A program made the translations under genes and the position numbers. DNA of 28,282 nucleotides from Thioalkalicoccus limnaeus. GTDB lineage: Bacteria > Pseudomonadota > Gammaproteobacteria > Chromatiales > Chromatiaceae. The stretch is taken from the NCBI RefSeq assembly GCF_041197575.1, contig NZ_JBDKXB010000034.1, positions 1 to 28,282 of the forward strand. Direction: 5' to 3'. Under the pieces are notes generated by a model. That model was not told the origin of the DNA. It saw only the letters and a program-made list of their open reading frames with translations, and made no database searches. The number at the start of each line of letters is the position of its first letter. The stretch's first letter is position 1. Positions 1 to 6,549 of the stretch are shown here, in pieces.

Positions 1-2
1 CG

Positions 3-692
3 ACTACGAACAAGATCTTGGCGACCCTGCCTTCTGAGGAATTCGGACGCGTGGTGCCGATGTTCGAGCGCGCCAGCCACGCGTTTGGCGACCGGCTCCA
101 GGAACCTGCCGAGGTGATTAGCCGCGTTTACTTTCCCAACGAGGGACTGCTGGTGTCCTTGCGAAGCCCGATGGGATGCGAGAAGGGTGTCGAGATCGCG
201 ATGGTCGGTTCCGAAGGGCTGATCGGATTGCCTGTCGCGTTGGGGTTTGGCCGCTCTCCCGTGCGTGCCCTGGTGCAGGGCGCCGGCTCGGCCCTGTCGA
301 TGGAGTCGGCGCGCTTTCAGGGGCTTCTGGATGCCTGCCCGGAACTGCGACGCGAAGTGGCGCGTTATACCTGGTGCCTGATCGCTCAGCTAACGCAGGG
401 TGTTGCCTGTAACCACTTCCTTACGATCGAGGGGCGCTTGGCGCGTTGGCTGCTGATGGCGACCGATCGACTCTACACGGATTCGCTATGTTTCACCCAG
501 GAATGGTTAGCGAGTCTGCTGGGCGTGCGTCGGGTTGGCGTCACGCTGGCGGCTGGAAATTTGCAGCGGCGAGGACTGATTCGCTATCGTCACGGACACA
601 TCCGGATCCAGGATCGTGCCGGACTTCAGGCTTTGGTCGCGGATTGCTATCGAAAGCCTGCCGATGACCTGGGCGGATTTCCAGAGGAGTGA
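3..692 (+). CDS. Crp/Fnr family transcriptional regulator (5' end outside window)
   Basis: Probable cytoplasmic DNA-binding regulator with an N-terminal cyclic-nucleotide-binding-like beta-roll and a C-terminal Crp-type winged helix. The sensor half contains the block VEIAMVGSEGLIGLP, typical of a Crp subgroup in which the ligand is usually unknown. The DNA-binding half contains FTQEWLASLLGVRRVGVT, a good helix-turn-helix, followed by LQRRGLIRYRHGHIRI as the wing. The frame is open to the first base of the window and the visible start (NKILATLP) matches the usual interior motif N-x-L-L-A-x-L-P of this subgroup, so the TTG at 18 is probably not the start and a few N-terminal residues are missing. 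No Cys residues arranged as in FNR are seen, so an Fe-S oxygen sensor is unlikely. The 3' end overlaps the convergent desaturase gene by 46 bases. Target genes are unknown. Confidence 0.88.
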   Translation, partial: TTNKILATLPSEEFGRVVPMFERASHAFGDRLQEPAEVISRVYFPNEGLLVSLRSPMGCEKGVEIAMVGSEGLIGLPVALGFGRSPVRALVQGAGSALSMESARFQGLLDACPELRREVARYTWCLIAQLTQGVACNHFLTIEGRLARWLLMATDRLYTDSLCFTQEWLASLLGVRRVGVTLAAGNLQRRGLIRYRHGHIRIQDRAGLQALVADCYRKPADDLGGFPEE

Positions 693-1885
693 ACGGCTCC
701 GGAGGGTAGACCATAGCCGGGCAGCTTCTGCGAAAACCCGTGCAACGCCTCGATGCCGCTCGCCTCGGCGTGCCGGCGCCACTCTTCAAGCTGCTCGACC
801 AGCTGATCTTTCGATATCGCGGAGCGGCGCCAAAGGTCGGTGAGGTCCCGGCGCATCGCGTACAGCTTGCGCAGTACCGGGCTGGCATCCAGCACCCGTT
901 CCAAGACCAACCGCTCCGGTGCCGGCAGGTTCTCCGCTCCCCGCTGCAACCCATGCTGGATCGCTCGGAGGGCCTTCGACTCGCGCAGCCCAAGCATCGC
1001 GGCAATGCGCCGTTGGCGAATCTCGTTCCGGGCCGTGCGCTTCAGGCTCTTGGCGAACCGGGCCAACACCGCGTAGCGATGGGTGATGACGGCTTGCAGG
1101 GTTTCGGTATCGCAGCGCTGCTTGGTCGGATCGAAATGGATCTTGGGTGCCACGCGGCGTACCCTCGCCAGACCCAATGTCTCGAGAAGGCGGATGTAGA
1201 GCCAGCCGAGATCGAATTCCCACCACTGGGTGGACAGTTTGGCGGAGGTGGCGTAGGCGTGGTGGTTGTTGTGCAGTTCCTCGCCGCCGACCAGGATGCC
1301 CCAGGGCAGGATGTTTCTGGATGTGTCATTCGGTGCGAAGCGGCGATAGCCCCAATAATGACCGATGCCATTGATCACCCCCGCGGCGAAGAGGGGGATC
1401 CACAGCATCTGCACCGCCCAGATGGTGAGCCCGATTGGGCCGAACAGGATCAGATCGATTGTCAGCATCAGGCCGATGCCAAGCCGGCTGTGCCGCGCGT
1501 AGAGGTGGCGCTCGAGCCAGTCGTCGGGGGTGCCGCGGCCGTACTGGTCCAGCGTCGCGGTGACGCTGGCTTCCTGGCGATAGAGATCGACGCCGTCGAA
1601 TAGTACCTTGCCGATCCCATGGACCTGCGGGCTGTGCGGGTCTTCCGGTGTCTCGCACTTGGCGTGATGTTTGCGGTGGATCGCGACCCATTCCCGCGTG
1701 ATGGTTCCGGTGGTGAGCCACAGCCAAGCGCGGAAGAAATGGCTGGCGATCGGGTGCAGATCCAGCGCGTGATGGGCCTGGTGCCGGTGCAGGAAGATGG
1801 TGACCGATGCGATGGTCACATGGGTCAAGCCAAGGATGACCAACACAACGCCCCACCAGGGCAGGTCAATGATGGCGAGTGGCAT
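647..1885 (-). CDS. Membrane fatty acid desaturase (acyl-CoA/acyl-lipid delta-9 type)
   Basis: Predicted integral-membrane di-iron desaturase that introduces a double bond into saturated acyl chains and so tunes membrane fluidity. All three histidine boxes are present: HRHQAH at residues 33-38, HRKHH at 70-74 and HNNHH at 205-209, counted from the ATG at 1885. Hydrophobic segments flank them (about 9-32, 50-62, 136-172), and a long soluble helical C-terminus follows, as in bacterial DesB/delta-9 acyl-CoA desaturases. I chose the ATG at 1885 over the TTG at 1927 because family members start just before this first membrane segment. The start lies inside the end of the upstream gene (stop at 1866), which suggests translational coupling. 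The last roughly 20 residues, rich in Gly, Ser and Pro, run into the convergent regulator gene and look like a non-conserved extension. Confidence 0.92.
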   Translation of the reverse strand: MPLAIIDLPWWGVVLVILGLTHVTIASVTIFLHRHQAHHALDLHPIASHFFRAWLWLTTGTITREWVAIHRKHHAKCETPEDPHSPQVHGIGKVLFDGVDLYRQEASVTATLDQYGRGTPDDWLERHLYARHSRLGIGLMLTIDLILFGPIGLTIWAVQMLWIPLFAAGVINGIGHYWGYRRFAPNDTSRNILPWGILVGGEELHNNHHAYATSAKLSTQWWEFDLGWLYIRLLETLGLARVRRVAPKIHFDPTKQRCDTETLQAVITHRYAVLARFAKSLKRTARNEIRQRRIAAMLGLRESKALRAIQHGLQRGAENLPAPERLVLERVLDASPVLRKLYAMRRDLTDLWRRSAISKDQLVEQLEEWRRHAEASGIEALHGFSQKLPGYGLPSGAVHSSGNPPRSSAGFR

Positions 1886-2273
1886 GATCGGCGTCCAGGT
1901 CGTAAGCCAAGAATAGGCGGGTCGCAAGGTCGCTCTTCGTCGTCGAAGGCCGTTTGGTTGGGGGCGGCCCGGCTCTGCTCGCGGGGCGGGTTTCGTCGAT
2001 GAGCGCGGCCAGTCGATCCAGCAAACCCAAGGCTTCCTGTCGCAGTGCTTGCTCGGCCTGCCGCATCTCGGCCAACGATGACTGTAGCACCGCAGCCAGT
2101 CTCGGGTCGCGGTCGATGGCGGTGTTCAGCAGGGCCAAACCGATTCGGCTACTCTGGAACTCCTCGCACGCGCCCAAAAGGGTCGAGAGGCGTCCTGCCC
2201 AGTCCATTTCCAACCGCGTGTCCGCCGCTCGCCCGGTGCGGCGTCGACCGAATCTAGAGCGATTCTGGATCAT
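1866..2273 (-). CDS. Hypothetical small helical protein, coupled to desaturase
   Basis: Unrecognised 135-residue protein. It is probably real because the ATG at 2273 is preceded by a strong GAGGAGG ribosome-binding site about seven bases away, and its 3' end overlaps the desaturase start by 20 bases. The N-terminus is basic, residues about 23-95 are rich in Leu, Ala, Glu and Gln and look like one or two amphipathic or coiled-coil helices, and the C-terminal 35 residues are Pro/Thr/Lys-rich and probably disordered. There is no signal peptide and no membrane segment, so a cytoplasmic location is likely. Its position suggests co-expression with, and possibly an accessory role for, the desaturase, but no function can be assigned from the sequence. 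Confidence 0.6.
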   Translation of the reverse strand: MIQNRSRFGRRRTGRAADTRLEMDWAGRLSTLLGACEEFQSSRIGLALLNTAIDRDPRLAAVLQSSLAEMRQAEQALRQEALGLLDRLAALIDETRPASRAGPPPTKRPSTTKSDLATRLFLAYDLDADHATRHH

Positions 2274-2396
2274 GGTCCGGCCTCCTCGTTTTAGTGACTG
2301 CGGAATGAACAGGGTCTCCAGGTGCGGTAACGGACTTGTGATGGGTTGGCGCGAACCGGTCGCCCCCTTTGGCTGGCCTCGTGACCGAAATCGCTC

Positions 2397-2999
2397 TCAG
2401 CGCGGCATGGCGCCGGATGTGTCATGAGGGGGCCAATAGAAGGACCGCTCCGCCGCCCCGTGCGCCGGCACGGTAACGGGTCGGGCCTGGACTTGGCCAG
2501 CCGCGTCGACGGTCAGGTTGTAGCGACCCGGCGGGAGGCGGGCGTAGAACCAGGGGCCCTTGGATGTGGCCGTGAGCCGTGTCATGCCCGAGGCATCATC
2601 GATCCGCACCTGGATGTCGGACAGATACTCCCCCGAACCCTCGACGGCGAACAGCAGCCGCAGGTTGTACTCGGACTTGATCCGCGCGAGCTCCTCGCGC
2701 TCGGAAACACCGATCCCGCCGCTGACATAGGGGTGTCCCTCAGGTGTCGATTTGCGATCGAGGATCGCCCCGAGCGTTGCGGCGTCCGTCTCGGACGCCA
2801 GCTGCTGCTCGCCAGGCACCGACTGTTCTTCGGGCAGGAGGGTTCCCTCGGGCAGAACAGTGCCCTTGGGGGCGATGACCCATTCGGTCTGGACCTCTGT
2901 CTCCGCCACGGCGAGCTGGGCGAGCGCGAGCATGGACGCGCCGACGATGCAGGTCGCGATGGGCGGCAACAATCGGCTTGTTTTGATTCCTTGTGTCAT
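2397..2999 (-). CDS. Secreted protein with carboxypeptidase-regulatory-like (beta-sandwich) domain
   Basis: A 200-residue exported protein. The ATG at 2999 has a GGAGG ribosome-binding site six bases upstream and is preferred over the in-frame TTG at 3011. Residues 1-32 form a Sec signal peptide with a probable cleavage after AVA, and there is no lipobox cysteine. After a Pro/Glu-rich stretch with near-repeated motifs (GTVLPEG, GTLLPEE), residues about 105-190 resemble a small beta-sandwich of the carboxypeptidase-regulatory/transthyretin-like type, with the characteristic LPPGRYNLTVDAAGQ turn that these folds share. It is probably periplasmic. It lies in a run of envelope and stress genes on the same strand, 197 bases downstream of the DUF2333 gene. 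The precise role is unknown and no catalytic residues are evident. Confidence 0.75.
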   Translation of the reverse strand: MTQGIKTSRLLPPIATCIVGASMLALAQLAVAETEVQTEWVIAPKGTVLPEGTLLPEEQSVPGEQQLASETDAATLGAILDRKSTPEGHPYVSGGIGVSEREELARIKSEYNLRLLFAVEGSGEYLSDIQVRIDDASGMTRLTATSKGPWFYARLPPGRYNLTVDAAGQVQARPVTVPAHGAAERSFYWPPHDTSGAMPR

Positions 3000-3196
3000 A
3001 GTCGCCTCCAAGTTTAGGCACGGTGTTGAGAATTCTCTCGAGGCGTCCTTTCCGTACAGCGATCGAATCCGACTAGAAGAGCGATGTTTGCGCCGTTTCG
3101 TCCTCGGACATCCAAGTCAATTGAAGACGGCAGGGACCCGGCCCACACGGGCTCCGCGACGCCTCAAGGGCCCCTGTCGGGTGCTGCAGGGTTTCT

Positions 3197-4270
3197 CTAG
3201 CCCCGGACCAGCAGATTACGCAGATCGATGATCGCCGAATTCGCGCGGGAGATGTAAGACGCCATGATCAGCGAGTGATTGGCCATGGGTCCGAAGCCGG
3301 TACCGTTGAGGATCAGCGGGCTCCAGATCGTCTTCTGCGTATTCTCCAGCTCGCGGATGATCTGTTGGAGGGATACCGTCGCGTTCTTGTCGTCGAGTAT
3401 CGATGCGAAGTCGATTTCGATAGCCTTCAGGCTGTGCAGCAGTGCCCAGGTGTAGCCGCGTGCCTCGAAAAACACGTCGTCGATCTCCAGCCAGGGCGTC
3501 TTGGTCACCTGTTCTTCAGGGACCGGCGTCGATTGCACGGCACTCGGTTCGCCGGCGAGTGCTATATCGAGATGAGCCTGGCCGGTCGCCTGGGAGAGCA
3601 GCTGGGCATGGCTGCCTAGCCGATTTGCGACCACGCCAAGATAGGTGGTCAGGTTGTCCGCGCGGGCGTAGAATTGCCCGTCGTCATCCCGCTCGTCATA
3701 GAGTCGTTCGAGATAACTCTTAAGAGCCTTGATCCCGTCCCGATATTGCGATTCGGTGGTCGGCAGGATCCAGGATTGCGAGTCGAAATTGAACTTGGGC
3801 TCGGCGATCTGCAGGTCGGGATCTTCCGCGGACTGGGTCTGGGCCCGGCTGAATTCGTTGCGCATGGCACGGGTCAGGTCCCGCAACTCGGTCAAGGCAC
3901 CGAATTCCCAGTTCGGAATGTTATCCAGGTAGACCCCCGGCGGGAAGATGTCATTGCTCAGATAGCCGCCAGGTTTCTCGAGCAGGGTCTGGGCGATCCC
4001 GATGGCCGCTGCCGTGGTCATGGTGCCCGTTACCAGGTTCTCCGGGGCGCCTCCGACCAGAGTCAGTGCGTGGTCCCGCACGTCGAACTGGCCGGGCGAA
4101 CGGGACCAGACGATACCCAGGATGATGACGATCACCAGGTAAGTGGTCAGGAAGAGCCCGGCGGTCCACCACAGTCCCTTCTCTTTCCAGGTCCGGGGGT
4201 GGTAGACCTTGGCGACCTTGGCGACCGTCTTGGTCAGTGGTGGTGATCTTGATGCTGGTGCCGCGTCCAT
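3197..4270 (-). CDS. DUF2333 family membrane-anchored protein
   Basis: A 357-residue protein that matches the DUF2333 family known from gammaproteobacteria; the function is not established. It has a cytoplasmic N-terminus of about 30 residues, one transmembrane helix at about residues 33-56, and a large domain predicted to lie in the periplasm. Motifs recalled as typical of the family include GGYLSNDIFPPGVYLDNIPNWEFGA (only the start and end are diagnostic) and RADNLTTYL. The ATG at 4270 is preceded by GGAGG with six-base spacing. The gene lies 43 bases after the BON-lipoprotein gene on the same strand, so the two are probably co-transcribed. The residues following the membrane helix are rich in charged, helical sequence, consistent with a structural or scaffolding role, but that is only inference. 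Confidence 0.9.
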   Translation of the reverse strand: MDAAPASRSPPLTKTVAKVAKVYHPRTWKEKGLWWTAGLFLTTYLVIVIILGIVWSRSPGQFDVRDHALTLVGGAPENLVTGTMTTAAAIGIAQTLLEKPGGYLSNDIFPPGVYLDNIPNWEFGALTELRDLTRAMRNEFSRAQTQSAEDPDLQIAEPKFNFDSQSWILPTTESQYRDGIKALKSYLERLYDERDDDGQFYARADNLTTYLGVVANRLGSHAQLLSQATGQAHLDIALAGEPSAVQSTPVPEEQVTKTPWLEIDDVFFEARGYTWALLHSLKAIEIDFASILDDKNATVSLQQIIRELENTQKTIWSPLILNGTGFGPMANHSLIMASYISRANSAIIDLRNLLVRG

Positions 4271-4313
4271 TTCAACCTCCTATAATGCACTAATGCACAT
4301 GGTGAAAATGTTG

Positions 4314-4727
4314 CTATTCCGAACCTTCCACGACGAGTTCGCTTTCGACCGATCTCACGCCGTCGAGGTCATGGGCGATCTCCAGGATTCTGTCGAGGCT
4401 TTGCTGCGAGTCGACGACCCCGCTGAGATTCACAGTGCCATTCGTCGTGGTCACGCTGATCTGGAGTACCTCGAGCAAGGGGTCGGCGAGTATCTCCGCC
4501 TTGACCTTGGCCGTAATCATGGCGTCGTCTAGATACTGACCAGTCCTATCGGCCTTCTCGCCGAGCGTGTCCTTAGCACCCTCCATCTTCGCCCCGGTCT
4601 CCTCCGCCGCTTGGTCGATCTTCTGCCCGGTCCTTTCAGCAGGCCCCTCTTGTTGACATCCCGCCGTTGCGAATGCGAGGGCGAGTGTCAGAGAGGCGAT
4701 AAGCGAAACACGCGTGGACGAATTCAT
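4314..4727 (-). CDS. BON domain lipoprotein (OsmY/DolP-like)
   Basis: A 137-residue lipoprotein. Residues 1-23 form a signal peptide ending in the lipobox ATAGC, with Cys24 as the lipidation site. A charged linker rich in Glu, Lys, Ala and Gly (about 28-65) resembles the amphipathic repeats of LEA or hydrophilin proteins. Residues about 66-135 form one BON domain (MITAKVKAEILADPLL, then NGTVNLSGVVDS and VRSVESELVV), a fold that binds phospholipid and is found in OsmY and DolP (YraP). It probably sits in the periplasm attached to a membrane and helps protect the envelope under osmotic stress. The start at 4727 has an AGGAAA-type ribosome-binding site. It lies between the DUF3309 and DUF2333 genes in one same-strand run. 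Confidence 0.9.
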   Translation of the reverse strand: MNSSTRVSLIASLTLALAFATAGCQQEGPAERTGQKIDQAAEETGAKMEGAKDTLGEKADRTGQYLDDAMITAKVKAEILADPLLEVLQISVTTTNGTVNLSGVVDSQQSLDRILEIAHDLDGVRSVESELVVEGSE

Positions 4728-4788
4728 GACGTCGTTTCCTCGGTAGATTGAAAGGTCTTCTAACGGCCTTGTCTTAAGGAGCTCACGG

Positions 4789-4947
4789 CTAGATCCTGCC
4801 CACCAGGAGGAGAATCAGCAAGACAACGACCGCCAGCCCGATCGCGCCGCTGGGTGTATAACCCCAGGCTCGGCTGTGGGGCCAGGTCGGGAGTACGCCT
4901 ACCAGAATCAGGATCAGAACGATCAGCAGGATTGTGCCGAGTGACAT
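4789..4947 (-). CDS. DUF3309 family small membrane protein (52 aa)
   Basis: A tiny gene whose translation begins MSLGTILLIVLILILVGVLP and ends LLVGRI, with the family hallmark TWPHSRAWGYTPSG in the middle. This is a full-length match to DUF3309, a family of roughly 50-residue proteins with two hydrophobic helices separated by a short polar turn. The ATG at 4947 has an AGGGG ribosome-binding site about eight bases upstream. It lies 61 bases upstream of the BON lipoprotein gene on the same strand. The function of the family is unknown. Its members are often found next to small stress-related membrane proteins, as here with CsbD and BON proteins. Confidence 0.88.
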   Translation of the reverse strand: MSLGTILLIVLILILVGVLPTWPHSRAWGYTPSGAIGLAVVVLLILLLVGRI

Positions 4948-5100
4948 GTTCGTACCCCTGTCATTGATATGACGTTGATGATAAAGCTATTTTCGATGCA
5001 ATCGCTCCTGCTCTGTCGATCGGCATTGGCTTTCCGGCTGTGGGCAGGGCTATCGACTGGTCAAGGGTTGGGTGAAACCTGCCCTGGTCGGGAGCGAAAG

Positions 5101-5126
5101 GCGCCGCTCGTTGGGGCGAGCGGCGC
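5101..5126 (-). terminator. Perfect 10-bp GC-rich hairpin after csbD-like gene
   Basis: Arms at 5101-5110 and 5117-5126 are perfect reverse complements around a six-base loop. The hairpin lies about 40 bases past the stop of the CsbD-like gene. Only a weak T-rich tail (CTTTC) follows on the - strand, so it may be an imperfect intrinsic terminator or an mRNA 3'-end stabiliser separating this gene from DUF3309. Confidence 0.5.
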
Positions 5127-5167
5127 GGCCGCATGCGCCTGTATCTCAGATCCGGAAATGGATCAGG

Positions 5168-5398
5168 TCAGTTGTTGTGGGCCTCCTTCCAGTCCGAGAC
5201 CTCGTTGGTCTTTTCCCATTCAATGACCTGTTTTTCGGCCTCTTCCTGCGCGATCCCATACTTGGCCTGGATATGGCCGACGAGCATGTCCCTTTTGCCG
5301 GCGATCTTGTCCAGCTCGTCGTCGGTCAATCCACCCCATGTCTCCTTGACCTTGCCCTTGAATTGCTTCCAGTTACCCTCGACTTGATTCCAGTTCAT
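5168..5398 (-). CDS. CsbD family stress-response protein (YjbJ-like)
   Basis: A 76-residue hydrophilic protein beginning MNWNQVEGNWKQFKGKVKE and continuing with WGGLTDDELDKIAGKRDMLVG, a full-length match to CsbD/YjbJ. In other bacteria members of the family are among the most abundant proteins induced by general stress, osmotic shock or stationary phase; the biochemical role is not known. There is no signal or membrane segment, so it is cytoplasmic. The ATG at 5398 is preceded by an AAGAGG ribosome-binding site. It is the first gene of the - strand run, facing a long intergenic region shared with the divergent Thivi_2564-type gene, and it is followed by a strong hairpin, so it may be transcribed alone. 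Confidence 0.95.
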   Translation of the reverse strand: MNWNQVEGNWKQFKGKVKETWGGLTDDELDKIAGKRDMLVGHIQAKYGIAQEEAEKQVIEWEKTNEVSDWKEAHNN

Positions 5399-5866
5399 CG
5401 TTGGTGCCTCTTCGGTTGATCAGAGCCGGTGGCTTGCGCCGAGCTCCGGGTTCCCGTCTCGTTGGCCTGCCCGTTCGGGCCGGATCCAGGGACGGGGATT
5501 GCCCTGCATCTGTCGTGGATGCATCCGCGTTTCGCTTCGCTTCGGCGCTTGGGCTCGCAGCGTCAGTCCGGATGGGATGAACCCGACAGTGGCGACAGTT
5601 TCACACTTCATCGGCCGCCCGTTCTGTGCGGTAGCGTACGTAGGGCGATCTTTTCGCGTCTTGCGGCCATTTTCTTATCGCGCTCGCGACCCCTCCCGCT
5701 TTATGTGCGATGGCGTACAGACGACGTGAAGGCCGCTGTAGTCTTCTAGCACTCGATTGATCTCTGCGAGATTGATCTGGCGTGGCCTCGAGCGATCGCA
5801 GGCCGCCGCGCAATGTCGAAATGCTCCCGCCACGAATCTGCTTTGACAGGAGACAGGAGAAAGGTC
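5399..5866. promoter_or_regulatory. Divergent intergenic region between csbD-like and Thivi_2564-type genes
   Basis: No credible gene is seen in these 468 bases; the open frames that cross it have no coding character or ribosome-binding sites. Because both flanking genes start here and point away from each other, it must hold promoters for both. The part at 5600-5760 is more AT-rich than the surroundings, fitting a control region. No clear -35/-10 pair or operator could be picked out by eye. Confidence 0.5.
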
Positions 5867-6055
5867 ATGCCGTTAATCAATTTAGTCGTCACCCTGGTGG
5901 TTGTCGGAGTCCTGCTGTGGTTGATCAACAACTACCTGCCGATGGACGCTACGATCAAAAAGATCTTGAATGTCGTCGTGATCATCGTTGTCATCCTATG
6001 GCTGTTGACTGCGTTTGGGGTGTTGGGAAACATGTCGGCGATTCGCGTCGGTTAG
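5867..6055 (+). CDS. Thivi_2564-type small membrane protein (62 aa)
   Basis: Small integral membrane protein with two hydrophobic helices, at about residues 4-20 and 32-52, separated by the polar turn NNYLPMDATIKKIL. The pattern MPLINLVVTLVVVGVLLWL and LNVVVIIVVILWLL matches the small protein family named after Thiocystis violascens Thivi_2564. I chose the ATG at 5867 because it follows a strong AGGAGAAAGG ribosome-binding site and gives the usual length; the frame extends 18 codons further upstream to 5813, but that would add a polar tail in front. Function is unknown. It sits 40 bases before another tiny membrane protein gene, and the two probably form an operon. Confidence 0.88.
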   Translation: MPLINLVVTLVVVGVLLWLINNYLPMDATIKKILNVVVIIVVILWLLTAFGVLGNMSAIRVG

Positions 6056-6095
6056 TCGCGGGCACGATTCGTCCTATACGTCACAGGAGAGTGAT

Positions 6096-6254
6096 ATGAG
6101 CGGGTGGAAGATTCTCGCGATCGCGCTGATCCTGTCTGGGGTATTGGGCCTGGCCTATGGCGGTTTCAGTTATACGAAAGAGGCTCAAGAGGCCAGGAGC
6201 GATCCGCTTGAACTGACGGTGGAAGAGCGGCAGGCGGCCATCATTTGGTTCTGA
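6096..6254 (+). pseudogene. Small membrane protein, apparently truncated by in-frame TGA
   Basis: The ATG at 6096 follows a CAGGAGAGTGAT ribosome-binding site. The product starts with a membrane helix (WKILAIALILSGVLGLAYGG) and continues FSYTKEAQEA and PLELTVEERQ, which resembles a family of roughly 65-75-residue proteins with two membrane helices. Here translation stops after 52 residues at TGA 6252-6254. The same frame directly after the stop reads PEVAAIAAGTLLLFVP, which looks like the missing second helix. From memory the relatives have a Trp codon at this point (motif IPLWAGVGAI), so a TGG to TGA change would explain it. Downstream of the helix the frame runs on without a stop until about 6404, suggesting further decay. 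It could still encode a working one-helix peptide. Confidence 0.6.
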
Positions 6255-6437
6255 CCCGAGGTGGCCGCGATCGCGGCCGGCACGCTTCTGCTGTTCGTGC
6301 CAAGGGAAGGCGGGCGGGGTCCTGGAAAGATAAGGCTCTGGGCCATTCCGCAGGGCGCGGAGTGGCCAGGAGAATTCTGGTTCACTTCGTTTGTGGCCGC
6401 TTGAGCGACGAAGAATGCGGGGTATTCCGCCCCGCCG

Positions 6438-6470
6438 TAAGGGCACCTTGAATTTTTCAAGGTGCCCTTA
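6438..6470. terminator. Perfect 15-bp inverted repeat with 3-base loop
   Basis: Arms 6438-6452 and 6456-6470 are exact reverse complements around TTT. The hairpin lies between the small membrane protein genes and the glucan synthase, 80 bases before its ATG. There is no T-run after either arm, so it is not a textbook intrinsic terminator. It could end or attenuate transcription, protect an mRNA end, or be a remnant of a palindromic mobile repeat. Confidence 0.5.
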
Positions 6471-6549
6471 AGACCCGGTATCCAGGCCACCGTGGCTGGC
6501 GCATGAGGTGCGGCGAAACCTGGGACGGCCACTCTGGAGGTGGATTGAT

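Noticed and set aside
18..20. TTG as true start of the Crp-type regulator
   Set aside because: The reading frame is open to the window edge and the first residues match an interior family motif, so the gene is cut by the window.
6508..6549. GTG start 14 codons earlier for the glucan synthase
   Set aside because: The ATG at 6550 has a GGAGG site and the upstream residues look non-conserved.
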